A stretch of 45,409 nt of DNA, from contig JAJDYJ010000003.1 in assembly GCA_022822865.1 (NCBI GenBank), positions 1 through 45,409 on the forward strand, given 5' to 3'. The stretch is from Pseudomonadales bacterium. GTDB lineage: Bacteria > Pseudomonadota > Gammaproteobacteria > Pseudomonadales > Pseudohongiellaceae. Positions 16,681 to 24,316 of the stretch are shown here, one piece after another. Made by a program: the position numbers and the translations under genes. The notes beneath the pieces are model-generated. The model made no database searches, was not told the origin of the DNA, and worked only from the letters and a program-made list of their open reading frames with translations. Each line of letters starts with the position of its first letter. Within the stretch, counting starts at the first letter, position 1.

Positions 16681-17826
16681 TCATCCGTACAGCCTCTTGT
16701 ACGTCTGTACGAAATAACGCATCTCGTCGGGTTTCGCCATGCTCAGCCGCATCCAGTTCGTGAAAGGCGGGAACGGTCTGCCGACCTGGATGTTCTCTTC
16801 CAGAAACCGGGCCTGGACTTCCTCGATGGGATGTCCGGTTTCGATAAAGCTGAAATTGGCGTTCGACTCGATGAATTTGATGCCGGCGGAACGCAGGTAG
16901 CTCTCGACGATGTCGAGAGATTCCCGCGCAGTGCGCAGCACGAAATTCGAATGTTCCGCGTCCTGGTAGCTGGCCTCGGCGGCGCGAATGCCCACGATGT
17001 TTTGCAAACCGGTCTGCCGGTCGGTGATTTCCCGCGCCAGTTCGGGGTGGGAAAAGGCGAAACCGACGCGCAAACCGGCCAGGCCGTGAATCTTCGAAGC
17101 CGTGCGCGTGATGATCAGGTTGCGCTGGCCATTGCGTACCAGGTCCATCATGGTGCTGTAATCGGGATTGTCGACGAACTCGTGATAGGCCTCGTCGAGA
17201 AACACCATGCGGTCCCGGGCGATTTCGACGATGAAATCCCGCAGCGCGTTCTTTTCGATAATATTCGGTATCGGGTTGTTGGGATTGCAGAGATAGACTA
17301 GCCTGGTGTCGGCGCGGATGGCGCTTGCCATCGCTTCCAGATCGGTTTTCATCTCGCCGTTCACCGGCACGCGGATCACCTCGGTGCCGTTGGCTTCCGC
17401 ATAGTCCGGCAGATCCTCGAAGGTGGGATGGGGGATGACGATGGAACCGCCGCGCATGCCCGCGAGCAGTCCGCCCACTTTCAGCAATTCCGCCGAACCC
17501 GCGCCGAGGCTGATGTGGTCACGGCCGATATTCTGCTGGCGGCCGATCAGTTCCGGCAGGGGATTACCGTAAAAGGAATACAGATTGGCTTCGTCAATGG
17601 CGTTGTAGATCGCGCGCAGGGCGACGCGCGACGGCCCCCAGGGATTCTCGTTGGAACTCATGCGGATGATGTAGTCCGGCTTGGGAATCACATCTTGCGC
17701 ATGTGCGCTTTGCATCAATTCGAGGCGGGGCAGGAACCGGCCGCCCGGAATCGACTGCAAGGCGTTGGCGGCGAACAGGGCCGATCCGCCGAGCAATACT
17801 TGTCTTCTGCTTACTCTGCCTGACAT
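16681..17826 (-). CDS. Tat-exported PLP-dependent aminotransferase (HisC-like, class I/II)
   Basis: A 381-residue aminotransferase. I start it at ATG 17826, preceded by GGGAGA, which gives a clean twin-arginine signal: VSRRQVLLGGSALFAANAL. An upstream in-frame ATG at 17895 lacks a ribosome site. The mature fold is type I: SSNENPWGPS near the N-terminus, GAGSAELLK for PLP phosphate binding, CNPNNPIPN where HisC proteins usually have NPNNPTG, and DEAYHEF. The Schiff-base lysine is Lys245 in ASKIHGLAGLRVGFAF. HisC-like aminotransferases transfer amino groups to 2-oxo or imidazole substrates, but a Tat-exported member would not serve cytoplasmic histidine synthesis. It lies between the sterol methyltransferase (84 bases upstream) and the Rieske oxygenase, so it may act on the same product. 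The substrate is unknown. Confidence 0.88.
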   Translation of the reverse strand: MSGRVSRRQVLLGGSALFAANALQSIPGGRFLPRLELMQSAHAQDVIPKPDYIIRMSSNENPWGPSRVALRAIYNAIDEANLYSFYGNPLPELIGRQQNIGRDHISLGAGSAELLKVGGLLAGMRGGSIVIPHPTFEDLPDYAEANGTEVIRVPVNGEMKTDLEAMASAIRADTRLVYLCNPNNPIPNIIEKNALRDFIVEIARDRMVFLDEAYHEFVDNPDYSTMMDLVRNGQRNLIITRTASKIHGLAGLRVGFAFSHPELAREITDRQTGLQNIVGIRAAEASYQDAEHSNFVLRTARESLDIVESYLRSAGIKFIESNANFSFIETGHPIEEVQARFLEENIQVGRPFPPFTNWMRLSMAKPDEMRYFVQTYKRLYG

Positions 17827-17910
17827 GAATCCGTCTCCCAATCCAGCGTTGGCGATGCGGTTCAAGTCTACCATGTAGTCAATATGGCCAACCAAGACTC
17901 CGCGCTGCGT

Positions 17911-18942
17911 TTATTCCGGTTTGCGGGCGAGGAAACAGTAGAGCGGGGTAAAAATTCCCGACTTGCCGCCCATGACATAAGCGTCGGCGGTTCGATTCAT
18001 CATGCGGACAACAGCGGTCGAGCCTTTCGGAACGAATCTGCATGCCTCGGCCAGCCGCAAGCCGCCGATCATCATCTTGATGCCCCACGGCGTGCGGCGA
18101 AATGCGCTTCTCAACGTGCCGCCGAGACTTTCCATGGGTCGATACCAGGGTGTGCCGGGGCCATCCACTGCGCCTCTGTTCGTCGCCTCGACGATTTCGA
18201 ATCCGGCGGCTTCGAGCGCGCGATTCACTTCGGAGAACGTGGCGATGCCGTCAAGCGCGATTCCCTGCATGAGTTCATCCCTGGCGGTCCGGTCCCGACT
18301 GCTTTCCGGATCGAACTTGTCCGTCATGCACATCTCCTGGCCCCAGAACAGGGCTCCAGGCTTCAGCACACGATATATCTGCTCGAACGCGCCCTGCTTG
18401 TCCGGCGCGTGGCACGTGGACTCGATCGCGTAACCCGCATCGAACGAGTTGGCCTCGATGGAACTCATATCCATGAAGTTGCAGCGCAGGTACTCCGCCA
18501 GATGATCGAGTCCCTCTTCGCTGTTCCTTTGCCGGGCCTTGTTGAGCTGTTGTTCATTGTTGTTTAGGCAGAGAACCCTGGCGCCGGACTCGCGGGCGAC
18601 CCGCCGCATCGGGCCGCCGTTGCCGCAGCCAACGTCGATTACCCGCATGTCTTCGCGCAGTTCCAGCTTCTCGATCATCAGGCGCTGATGGCGAACGATG
18701 GATTCCTCCAGTGTCTCATCGGGCCGCAACGGCGCGAAGTGCAGGGACTCGTTCCACCCGAACTGCATGAATTCGTTGCACAGATCGTAATAGTCGTTGA
18801 CCGTTTCCGTGTGATCATAGGCCTCACCACCGGTATCCGCCCGCTTGCTTCTCTCCATCCAGCCGCTGAAACGCGTCAGGCGGCCCGAGACGTCCCAGCC
18901 CCGATACGCATTCCACAGAGGTTCGGATAATTTCTTCAACAT
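17911..18942 (-). CDS. Sterol 24-C-methyltransferase-like SAM methyltransferase
   Basis: A 343-residue enzyme that, by family, transfers methyl from SAM to C-24 of a sterol side chain. Visible SMT signatures are the aromatic region I FGWNESLHFAP (61-71), SAM motif I VIDVGCGNGGPMRR (101-114), CLNNNEQQ (125-132), YAIESTCHAP (171-180) and RVLKPG (191-196). The C-terminal sterol-MT domain ends MGGKSGIFTPLYCFLARKP. The yeast ERG6 segment YEYGWGSSFHF corresponds to MQFGWNESLHF here, so region I is diverged and specificity may differ. ATG 18942 follows AAGGAGCG at ideal spacing; the upstream ATG at 18993 has none. First gene of an operon with the aminotransferase and Rieske oxygenase. The yeast comparison is from memory; the family call is firm, the exact sterol is not. 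Confidence 0.9.
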   Translation of the reverse strand: MLKKLSEPLWNAYRGWDVSGRLTRFSGWMERSKRADTGGEAYDHTETVNDYYDLCNEFMQFGWNESLHFAPLRPDETLEESIVRHQRLMIEKLELREDMRVIDVGCGNGGPMRRVARESGARVLCLNNNEQQLNKARQRNSEEGLDHLAEYLRCNFMDMSSIEANSFDAGYAIESTCHAPDKQGAFEQIYRVLKPGALFWGQEMCMTDKFDPESSRDRTARDELMQGIALDGIATFSEVNRALEAAGFEIVEATNRGAVDGPGTPWYRPMESLGGTLRSAFRRTPWGIKMMIGGLRLAEACRFVPKGSTAVVRMMNRTADAYVMGGKSGIFTPLYCFLARKPE

Positions 18943-18992
18943 GTCGCGCTCCTTGGTATGGCCACAAATTTTTATGTTCCTGGCAGATCGCA

Positions 18993-19000
18993 AGTATAAT
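18993..19000. promoter_or_regulatory. Possible bidirectional -10 element between the methyltransferase operon and ggt
   Basis: In the 87-base divergent spacer, AGTATAAT contains TATAAT on the plus strand (18995-19000, toward the transpeptidase) and TATACT on the minus strand (18998 to 18993, toward the methyltransferase). Starts from either would leave short leaders of about 25 and 45 bases. No good -35 box is visible for either direction. Prediction only. Confidence 0.45.
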
Positions 19001-19029
19001 CCGGTTTTTGTCCTGCGGGTGGTTTCGTG

Positions 19030-20733
19030 ATGCAGCTTCGAATTTTCCGGATTATCGTTTCTTTCCTTTTACTGGCCCTGGTCAGCCAGGCTTGGGCCGA
19101 AGGCGGCCGCACGCCGACTTATGCGAAGAACGGGATGGTCAGCAGCGCTTCCCGGCTGGCTTCCGAGGTCGGCGTGGAGACGCTCCGAAACGGCGGCAAC
19201 GCCGTTGACGCGGCTATCGCCACGGCATTCGCCCTCGCGGTCACCTGGCCGAGTGCGGGCAATATCGGCGGCGGCGGCTTTCTGGTCTATCACGGCAGCG
19301 ACGGCCACGCCACGGCCTTCGATTTTCGCGAGAAGGCGCCGCTGGCAGCGACCGAACAGATGTATCTGGGAGTCGATGGCCGGGTCGTAAACAATTCCAA
19401 TCATTTCGGGCCGCTGGCGGTTGGCGTCCCCGGCACTGTAGCGGGATTGTGGAAAGCGCATCAGGAACTCGGCAACCTGCCCTGGGCCGATCTCGTGGCG
19501 CCCGCGGTCGCACTGGCGCGGGAAGGCATCCCGATCACCTATACGCTGCAACGCAGTTTCGCCGGCAATCAGCGGCGCTTCCAGCAATATCCTTCGAGCG
19601 CCGCCGTGTTTGCCAAAGCGGACGGATCGCTCTATGAAATGGGCGATACCTGGTTGCAGCCGGACCTGGCGGCGACGCTGGAACTGATCCGCGACAATGG
19701 CAGGGACGGCTTTTACGCGGGCGAGAATGCCCGGCGGCTGGCGCAATTCATGGCGGACATCGGCGGCCTGATTACCGAGGAGGATCTGGCAGGCTACGAA
19801 GCGGTGGAGCGCGAGCCCATCCGCGGCAACTATCGCGGTCACGAAATCGTCAGCATGCCGCCGCCGAGTTCGGGCGGTGTCGTGCTGGTGGAGATGCTCA
19901 ACATCCTGGAAGGCTACGATCTGGCCGCGATGGGCCATAACTCGGCGGAGTATCTGCACGTGTTGACCGAAACCATGCGCCGGGCCTATGCCGACCGCGC
20001 CGAGCATCTCGGCGATCCGGACTTCAACGAAGGCATGCCGCTCGAACGCCTCACATCGAAGGAATATGCCGAAGAACTGCGCAACACCATAGATCTCGAA
20101 CGCGCCTCGAACAGCGATCCCGAACTGTTCGCCCAGGCATACGAAAGCGAGGAGACCACACATTTCTCCGTGGTCGACAGGGACGGCAACATGGTCAGCC
20201 TGACCTACACGCTGGAATTCGGTTATGGCTCGGCCATTGTCGTCGAAGGCGGCGGATACCTGCTCAATAATGAAATGGGCGATTTCAACGCCGTACCGGG
20301 GGTCACCGACGCCAATGGCCTGATCGGTACGCCGCCGAACCTGATCCGCCCCGGGAAACGGCCGCTTTCGAGCATGACGCCGACCATCGTTGCGTTCGAC
20401 GGTCAGCCACTGTTCGCGGTCGGCAGTCCCGGCGGCAAGACCATCATCAATACCGTCTTGCAACTAGTGCTGAACATCGTCGACCACGACTACGACATCG
20501 CCGAATCGGTCGAAGCGCCGCGCATCCATCACCAATGGCTGCCGGACGTGACGAGCGCGGAGCCCAACGCCTTGTCGGCGGACACGATGCGGCTGTACGA
20601 AGCCATGGGTCACAGTCTCATGTCCCGCGGCAGCCAGGGAGCGGCCATGGGGGTATATCACGACCGTGAAGCCGGTCTCTTTCTCGGCGCCTCCGATTCG
20701 CGTCGCGGAGACGGCGCGGCGGTAGGATTTTAG
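19030..20733 (+). CDS. ggt: Gamma-glutamyltranspeptidase, exported
   Basis: A 567-residue N-terminal-nucleophile hydrolase that removes or transfers the gamma-glutamyl group of glutathione and related compounds in the periplasm. The signal peptide covers about 1-23, ending SQAWA. The large-subunit markers are GNAVDAAIATAFAL and NIGGGGFLVYH. The precursor should self-cleave before the first Thr of ETTHFSVVDRDGNMVS (Thr376), generating the small subunit. LLNNEMGDF and PLSSMTPTIV fit the donor-site region. ATG 19030 is used; GTG 19027 immediately before it is an alternative. It diverges from the sterol methyltransferase operon and is followed 32 bases later by the FAD/Fe-S dehydrogenase, so the two may be co-transcribed. 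Full length, no missing key residues. Confidence 0.93.
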   Translation: MQLRIFRIIVSFLLLALVSQAWAEGGRTPTYAKNGMVSSASRLASEVGVETLRNGGNAVDAAIATAFALAVTWPSAGNIGGGGFLVYHGSDGHATAFDFREKAPLAATEQMYLGVDGRVVNNSNHFGPLAVGVPGTVAGLWKAHQELGNLPWADLVAPAVALAREGIPITYTLQRSFAGNQRRFQQYPSSAAVFAKADGSLYEMGDTWLQPDLAATLELIRDNGRDGFYAGENARRLAQFMADIGGLITEEDLAGYEAVEREPIRGNYRGHEIVSMPPPSSGGVVLVEMLNILEGYDLAAMGHNSAEYLHVLTETMRRAYADRAEHLGDPDFNEGMPLERLTSKEYAEELRNTIDLERASNSDPELFAQAYESEETTHFSVVDRDGNMVSLTYTLEFGYGSAIVVEGGGYLLNNEMGDFNAVPGVTDANGLIGTPPNLIRPGKRPLSSMTPTIVAFDGQPLFAVGSPGGKTIINTVLQLVLNIVDHDYDIAESVEAPRIHHQWLPDVTSAEPNALSADTMRLYEAMGHSLMSRGSQGAAMGVYHDREAGLFLGASDSRRGDGAAVGF

Positions 20734-20765
20734 CCCAGCGCGCCGCTGCCGGTTCGGTTTCGCTC

Positions 20766-23645
20766 ATGGCTTCGGGAAACCTGCAAGGCCGGCTGGAAAA
20801 GGAACTTCGGGGACAGGTCTGGTTCGACGCTTTCAATCGCGGGCGTTATAGCACCGACGCGTCGATCTACCAGATCATGCCGGTTGGCGTGACCGTGCCC
20901 GCCGACGAGGAGGACGCCGCGGCCGCGCTCGCCATTGCCGAAGAAGAAGGCGTGCCGGTGTTGCCGCGGGGCGCGGGAACTTCGCAGAACGGCCAGGCCA
21001 TCGGCGAAGCGCTGATCCTCGACTGTACCCGCCATCTGAACCAGGTCATCGATTTCGACGCCGCGGCGCGCACGGTCTGCGTACAGCCCGGCATCGTACT
21101 CGAGCAACTCAATCTTTATCTCAAGCCACACGGGCTGTTCTATCCGGTCGACGTGTCCACCGCCAATCGCGCCACCATCGGCGGCATGACCGGCAATAAC
21201 AGTTGCGGCGCCCGCTCGATCCGCTATGGCAACATGGTGCATAACGTGCGCTCGATCGAAGCCCTGCTCGCCGGCGGCGTCAAGGCCCATTTCCGCCCGG
21301 TTGATTCGGGCAACGGCGACATGCCGCCGGAGCTCGTGGAAAACCTGCTTGACCTCGGCGACAGCGAAGCCGAAGAAATCCGGCGCCGATTTCCCGATTT
21401 GCTGCGTCGCGTCGGCGGCTACAACATTGACGAACTGACCCTGGATCGGCCCAACCTCGCGCGGCTGCTCGTGGGTTCGGAAGGCACCCTGGGATTCTTC
21501 CGGCGAATTCATCTCGACCTGCAGCCGATTCCGCGCCACAAGGTACTCGGCATCTGCCATTTTTCGCGGTTTTACGACGCCATGGACAGCGTCCGCCATA
21601 TCGTCGAACTCAAGCCCGCGGCAGTGGAATTGATGGACCGCACGATGATCGAACTGGCGCGGGAAATCCCGCTGTTCGCGCCGACCGTCGCCCGTTTCGT
21701 GCAAGGCGAGCCCGACGCCCTGTTGCTGGTCGAGTTCGCCGGCGAAGATCACGCCGAACAACTGGCCTCGCTGCGGCAACTCGTGGAGTTGATGGAATCG
21801 CAATCTGAATCCCGGTGGCGCCCTTCCTCCGTGGTCGAAGCGGTCGATCCTTCGTTCCAGCAGGCGGTCTGGGAAGTGAGGGCTTCGGGCCTGAACATCA
21901 TGATGTCGATGAAGGGCGACGCCAAGCCGGTTTCCTTCATCGAGGATTGCGCCGTGGCGCTGGAAGACTTGGCGGAGTACACAGCCCGCCTGAGCGAAGT
22001 CTTCGCGCGCCATGGCACGACGGGAACCTTTTATGCCCACGCCTCGGTGGGCTGTCTGCATGTGCGGCCGGTGCTGAACATGAAACAGGCCGGAGGGGCG
22101 AAGGCGATGCGCTCCATCGCCGAAGAGGCGCTGGAAATGGTGCGCGAATACAAGGGCTCCCATTCCGGCGAACACGGTGACGGCATCTCGCGCTCGGAAT
22201 TTCACGAGCCCATGTTCGGCCGCCGCATGGTGGAGAATTTCGAACGGGTGAAACGCTGGTTCGACCCGGAAAACGTCTTCAATCCCGGCAAGATCGTCAA
22301 TCCTCGTCGCTTCGACGATCGCTCGATCATGCGTTATCCCCCCGGTTACCAATGCAAGCCGGTCGAAACCGCGCTCGACTGGTCCGCGTGGCAGGGCTAC
22401 GACCGCGCCCTGGAAATGTGCAACAACAATGGCGCCTGCCGCAAGGCGAAGGGCGGTGTCATGTGTCCTTCCTTCCGCGTTACGGGCGAGGAAGTCCATC
22501 TCACGCGCGGCCGCGCCAACAGTCTGCGGCTCGCCTTGAGCGGGGCCGCCGGCGCGGAAGCGCTGCAGTCAGGGGAGTTGTACGACACCATGGCCTTGTG
22601 CGTGGGTTGCAAGGCCTGCCGGCGCGAATGTCCCACCGGGGTCGACATGGCGCGGATGAAGACCGAATTCCTGTATCAGTATCGCCAGAGCCCGGGTTCA
22701 GGAAAGCGCATCGGTCTGCGCGACCGGCTGTTCGCCTGGCTGCCGCGATACGCCCATCGGCTCGGTCCGCTCGGCTCGCTGCTGAATCTGCGCGACCGAA
22801 TTCCCGGGCTTGCCTCGCTGTCGCAATGGCTGCTCGGTCTGAGCGCGAGCCGCCCGCTGCCGCGCTGGCGGCGCGACCGTTTCCGGCCGGCCGGCGACAC
22901 GGGCGAGGGCAGGGAAGTGGTATTGCTCGTCGATACCTTCAACAGTTGTTTCGAACGCGAGAACGCCGAAGCCGCGCAAAGGGTATTGCAAGCGGCGGGC
23001 TATCGCGTCGTGGCGCCGGCAGCCGGCGATTCCAAACCGCTATGTTGTGGCCGCACCTTTCTCAGCAGCGGCCTGGTGGACGAGGCGAAGGCCGAAGCCC
23101 GGCGCATGCTCGAAGCCCTGCGCCCGTTTGTCGAACGCGGCGCGCCGATCATCGGGCTGGAGCCGTCCTGCCTGCTCAGCCTGCGCGACGAGTATCTCGT
23201 TATGGGACTCGGCCCGGAGGCGGAAAAGTTGGCCGCCAACGGCTTTCTACTGGAAGAGTTTCTGGCGGCCGAGCACGAAGCCGGCAAGCTCGAATTGAAG
23301 CTGAAACCGATCGCGCAAAAGCGGGCGCTGGTGCACGGTCATTGCCACCAGAAATCCTTCGCCGTCATGCCAGCGCTGAACAAGACACTTGCGCTGGTGC
23401 CGGAACTCGAAATCGAGGTGATCGATTCGTCCTGTTGCGGCATGGCCGGCTCTTTCGGCTACGAGGGCGAACATTACCGCTACTCGATGGATATGGCGGA
23501 ATTGAGCCTGCTGCCCGCGGTGCGCGCCGCGGACGAGGACAGCCTGATCGTCGCCAACGGCGTAAGTTGCCGCGGCCAGATCAGCCACGGCGCTTCCCGG
23601 GAGGCCCTGCACGTGGCCAGAGTGCTTGAAATGGCGCTGGCCTGA
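20766..23645 (+). CDS. FAD-linked oxidase/4Fe-4S dehydrogenase, YdiJ-like (GlcD-GlpC fusion)
   Basis: A 959-residue flavin and iron-sulfur enzyme. Residues about 40-480 are FAD-binding type 4 plus the C-terminal FAD oxidase domain: LPRGAGTSQNGQAIG, then ATIGGMTGNNSCGARSIRYG, EGTLGFF and HSGEHGDGISRSEF. Residues about 550-625 carry cysteine motifs for 4Fe-4S clusters: CNNNGACRK with MCPSF, and CVGCKACRRECPTG. Residues about 700-959 have CCG-type motifs (CCGRTFLSSG near 760, HGHCHQKS, SSCCGMAGSFGYE near 890). The layout and length match E. coli YdiJ, a D-2-hydroxyglutarate dehydrogenase, and D-lactate dehydrogenases of the same family. A D-2-hydroxyacid is therefore the likely substrate, with electrons passed to the respiratory chain. 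Its exact acid is not readable. Confidence 0.9.
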   Translation: MASGNLQGRLEKELRGQVWFDAFNRGRYSTDASIYQIMPVGVTVPADEEDAAAALAIAEEEGVPVLPRGAGTSQNGQAIGEALILDCTRHLNQVIDFDAAARTVCVQPGIVLEQLNLYLKPHGLFYPVDVSTANRATIGGMTGNNSCGARSIRYGNMVHNVRSIEALLAGGVKAHFRPVDSGNGDMPPELVENLLDLGDSEAEEIRRRFPDLLRRVGGYNIDELTLDRPNLARLLVGSEGTLGFFRRIHLDLQPIPRHKVLGICHFSRFYDAMDSVRHIVELKPAAVELMDRTMIELAREIPLFAPTVARFVQGEPDALLLVEFAGEDHAEQLASLRQLVELMESQSESRWRPSSVVEAVDPSFQQAVWEVRASGLNIMMSMKGDAKPVSFIEDCAVALEDLAEYTARLSEVFARHGTTGTFYAHASVGCLHVRPVLNMKQAGGAKAMRSIAEEALEMVREYKGSHSGEHGDGISRSEFHEPMFGRRMVENFERVKRWFDPENVFNPGKIVNPRRFDDRSIMRYPPGYQCKPVETALDWSAWQGYDRALEMCNNNGACRKAKGGVMCPSFRVTGEEVHLTRGRANSLRLALSGAAGAEALQSGELYDTMALCVGCKACRRECPTGVDMARMKTEFLYQYRQSPGSGKRIGLRDRLFAWLPRYAHRLGPLGSLLNLRDRIPGLASLSQWLLGLSASRPLPRWRRDRFRPAGDTGEGREVVLLVDTFNSCFERENAEAAQRVLQAAGYRVVAPAAGDSKPLCCGRTFLSSGLVDEAKAEARRMLEALRPFVERGAPIIGLEPSCLLSLRDEYLVMGLGPEAEKLAANGFLLEEFLAAEHEAGKLELKLKPIAQKRALVHGHCHQKSFAVMPALNKTLALVPELEIEVIDSSCCGMAGSFGYEGEHYRYSMDMAELSLLPAVRAADEDSLIVANGVSCRGQISHGASREALHVARVLEMALA

Positions 23646-23696
23646 TTCCCGCTCGAAACGGCTTACGGGCCGCCTATGCGGACTTGCTTGACATCA

Positions 23697-24074
23697 ATGA
23701 ATTCACCTGAGTTTCAAAATAAATTGATTCGAGACCGCGCGCGGAAGCTTCGTCGCGAGCAAACCACTGCGGAGATGTTGTTGTGGCGCCAACTTCGCAA
23801 TCGGCGATTGGCGGGAGAAAAGTTTCGCAGACAGCATCCGATCGACCCCTATATTGTCGACTTTGTCTGCCTTTCCCGGAGATTGATTATTGAGCTTGAC
23901 GGTGGTCAGCACGCGGAGCTGCGGAAGGCATACGATCTGAAGAGGGATAATTTTCTGCGTTCCAGGGGCTTCGGGATACTCAGATTCTGGAACAATGACG
24001 TGTTTGACAACCTCGAAGGGGTTCTCGGCAGAATTCAGCGGGAATTGGAGACTATTATAGCTCGCGGCTCTTGA
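23697..24074 (+). CDS. DUF559 single-domain endonuclease-like protein (VSR/PD-(D/E)XK type)
   Basis: A 125-residue protein from ATG 23697; ATG 23676 is a weaker in-frame alternative. The family signature is plain: LRREQTTAEMLLWRQLRNRR, then KFRRQHPIDPYIVDFVC and LIIELDGGQHAE, with the acidic/Gln residues of a VSR-like nuclease core, and a C-terminal LRSRGFGILRFWNNDV. DUF559 proteins are predicted nucleases of unknown role. The gene is small, stands alone and is followed 19 bases later by a family 2 repeat pair. It is more AT-rich than its neighbours, which hints at transfer (inference). Confidence 0.88.
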   Translation: MNSPEFQNKLIRDRARKLRREQTTAEMLLWRQLRNRRLAGEKFRRQHPIDPYIVDFVCLSRRLIIELDGGQHAELRKAYDLKRDNFLRSRGFGILRFWNNDVFDNLEGVLGRIQRELETIIARGS

Positions 24075-24093
24075 ATGTGTGCGTCGTTCGTGG

Positions 24094-24259
24094 TCCCCCA
24101 CCAAAGCCGCTTCGCGGCTTTGACTCCCCCGGAGGGGGAGTTGATTGCGGCTTCGATTGAATTGGTTGGATTAAATGGGCATTTTGTACGCACTACCATT
24201 ACTCCCCCTTTGGGGGAGTCGAAAAAACCGAGCGAAGCGAAAGTTTTTACGGTGGGGGA
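24094..24259. repeat. Family 2 palindromic repeat, inverted pair between convergent genes
   Basis: The left half (24094-24141) is TCCCCCACC, the stem AAAGCCGC/GCGGCTTT, then GACTCCCCC-GGA-GGGGGAGT. The right half (24200-24259) is ACTCCCCC-TTT-GGGGGAGTC, an imperfect AAAAAC/GTTTTT stem around GAGCGAAGCG, then GGTGGGGGAA. It lies between the convergent DUF559 and GntP genes. The conserved CTCCCCC hairpin is unchanged from 5724-5843 while the second stem differs. 24260-24316 holds nothing recognisable. Confidence 0.85.
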
Positions 24260-24316
24260 AATAAGGCGCCCAGTCTCGGCAACAAAACTCAATAGTATGC
24301 CGACCTCTCCGCCAGA

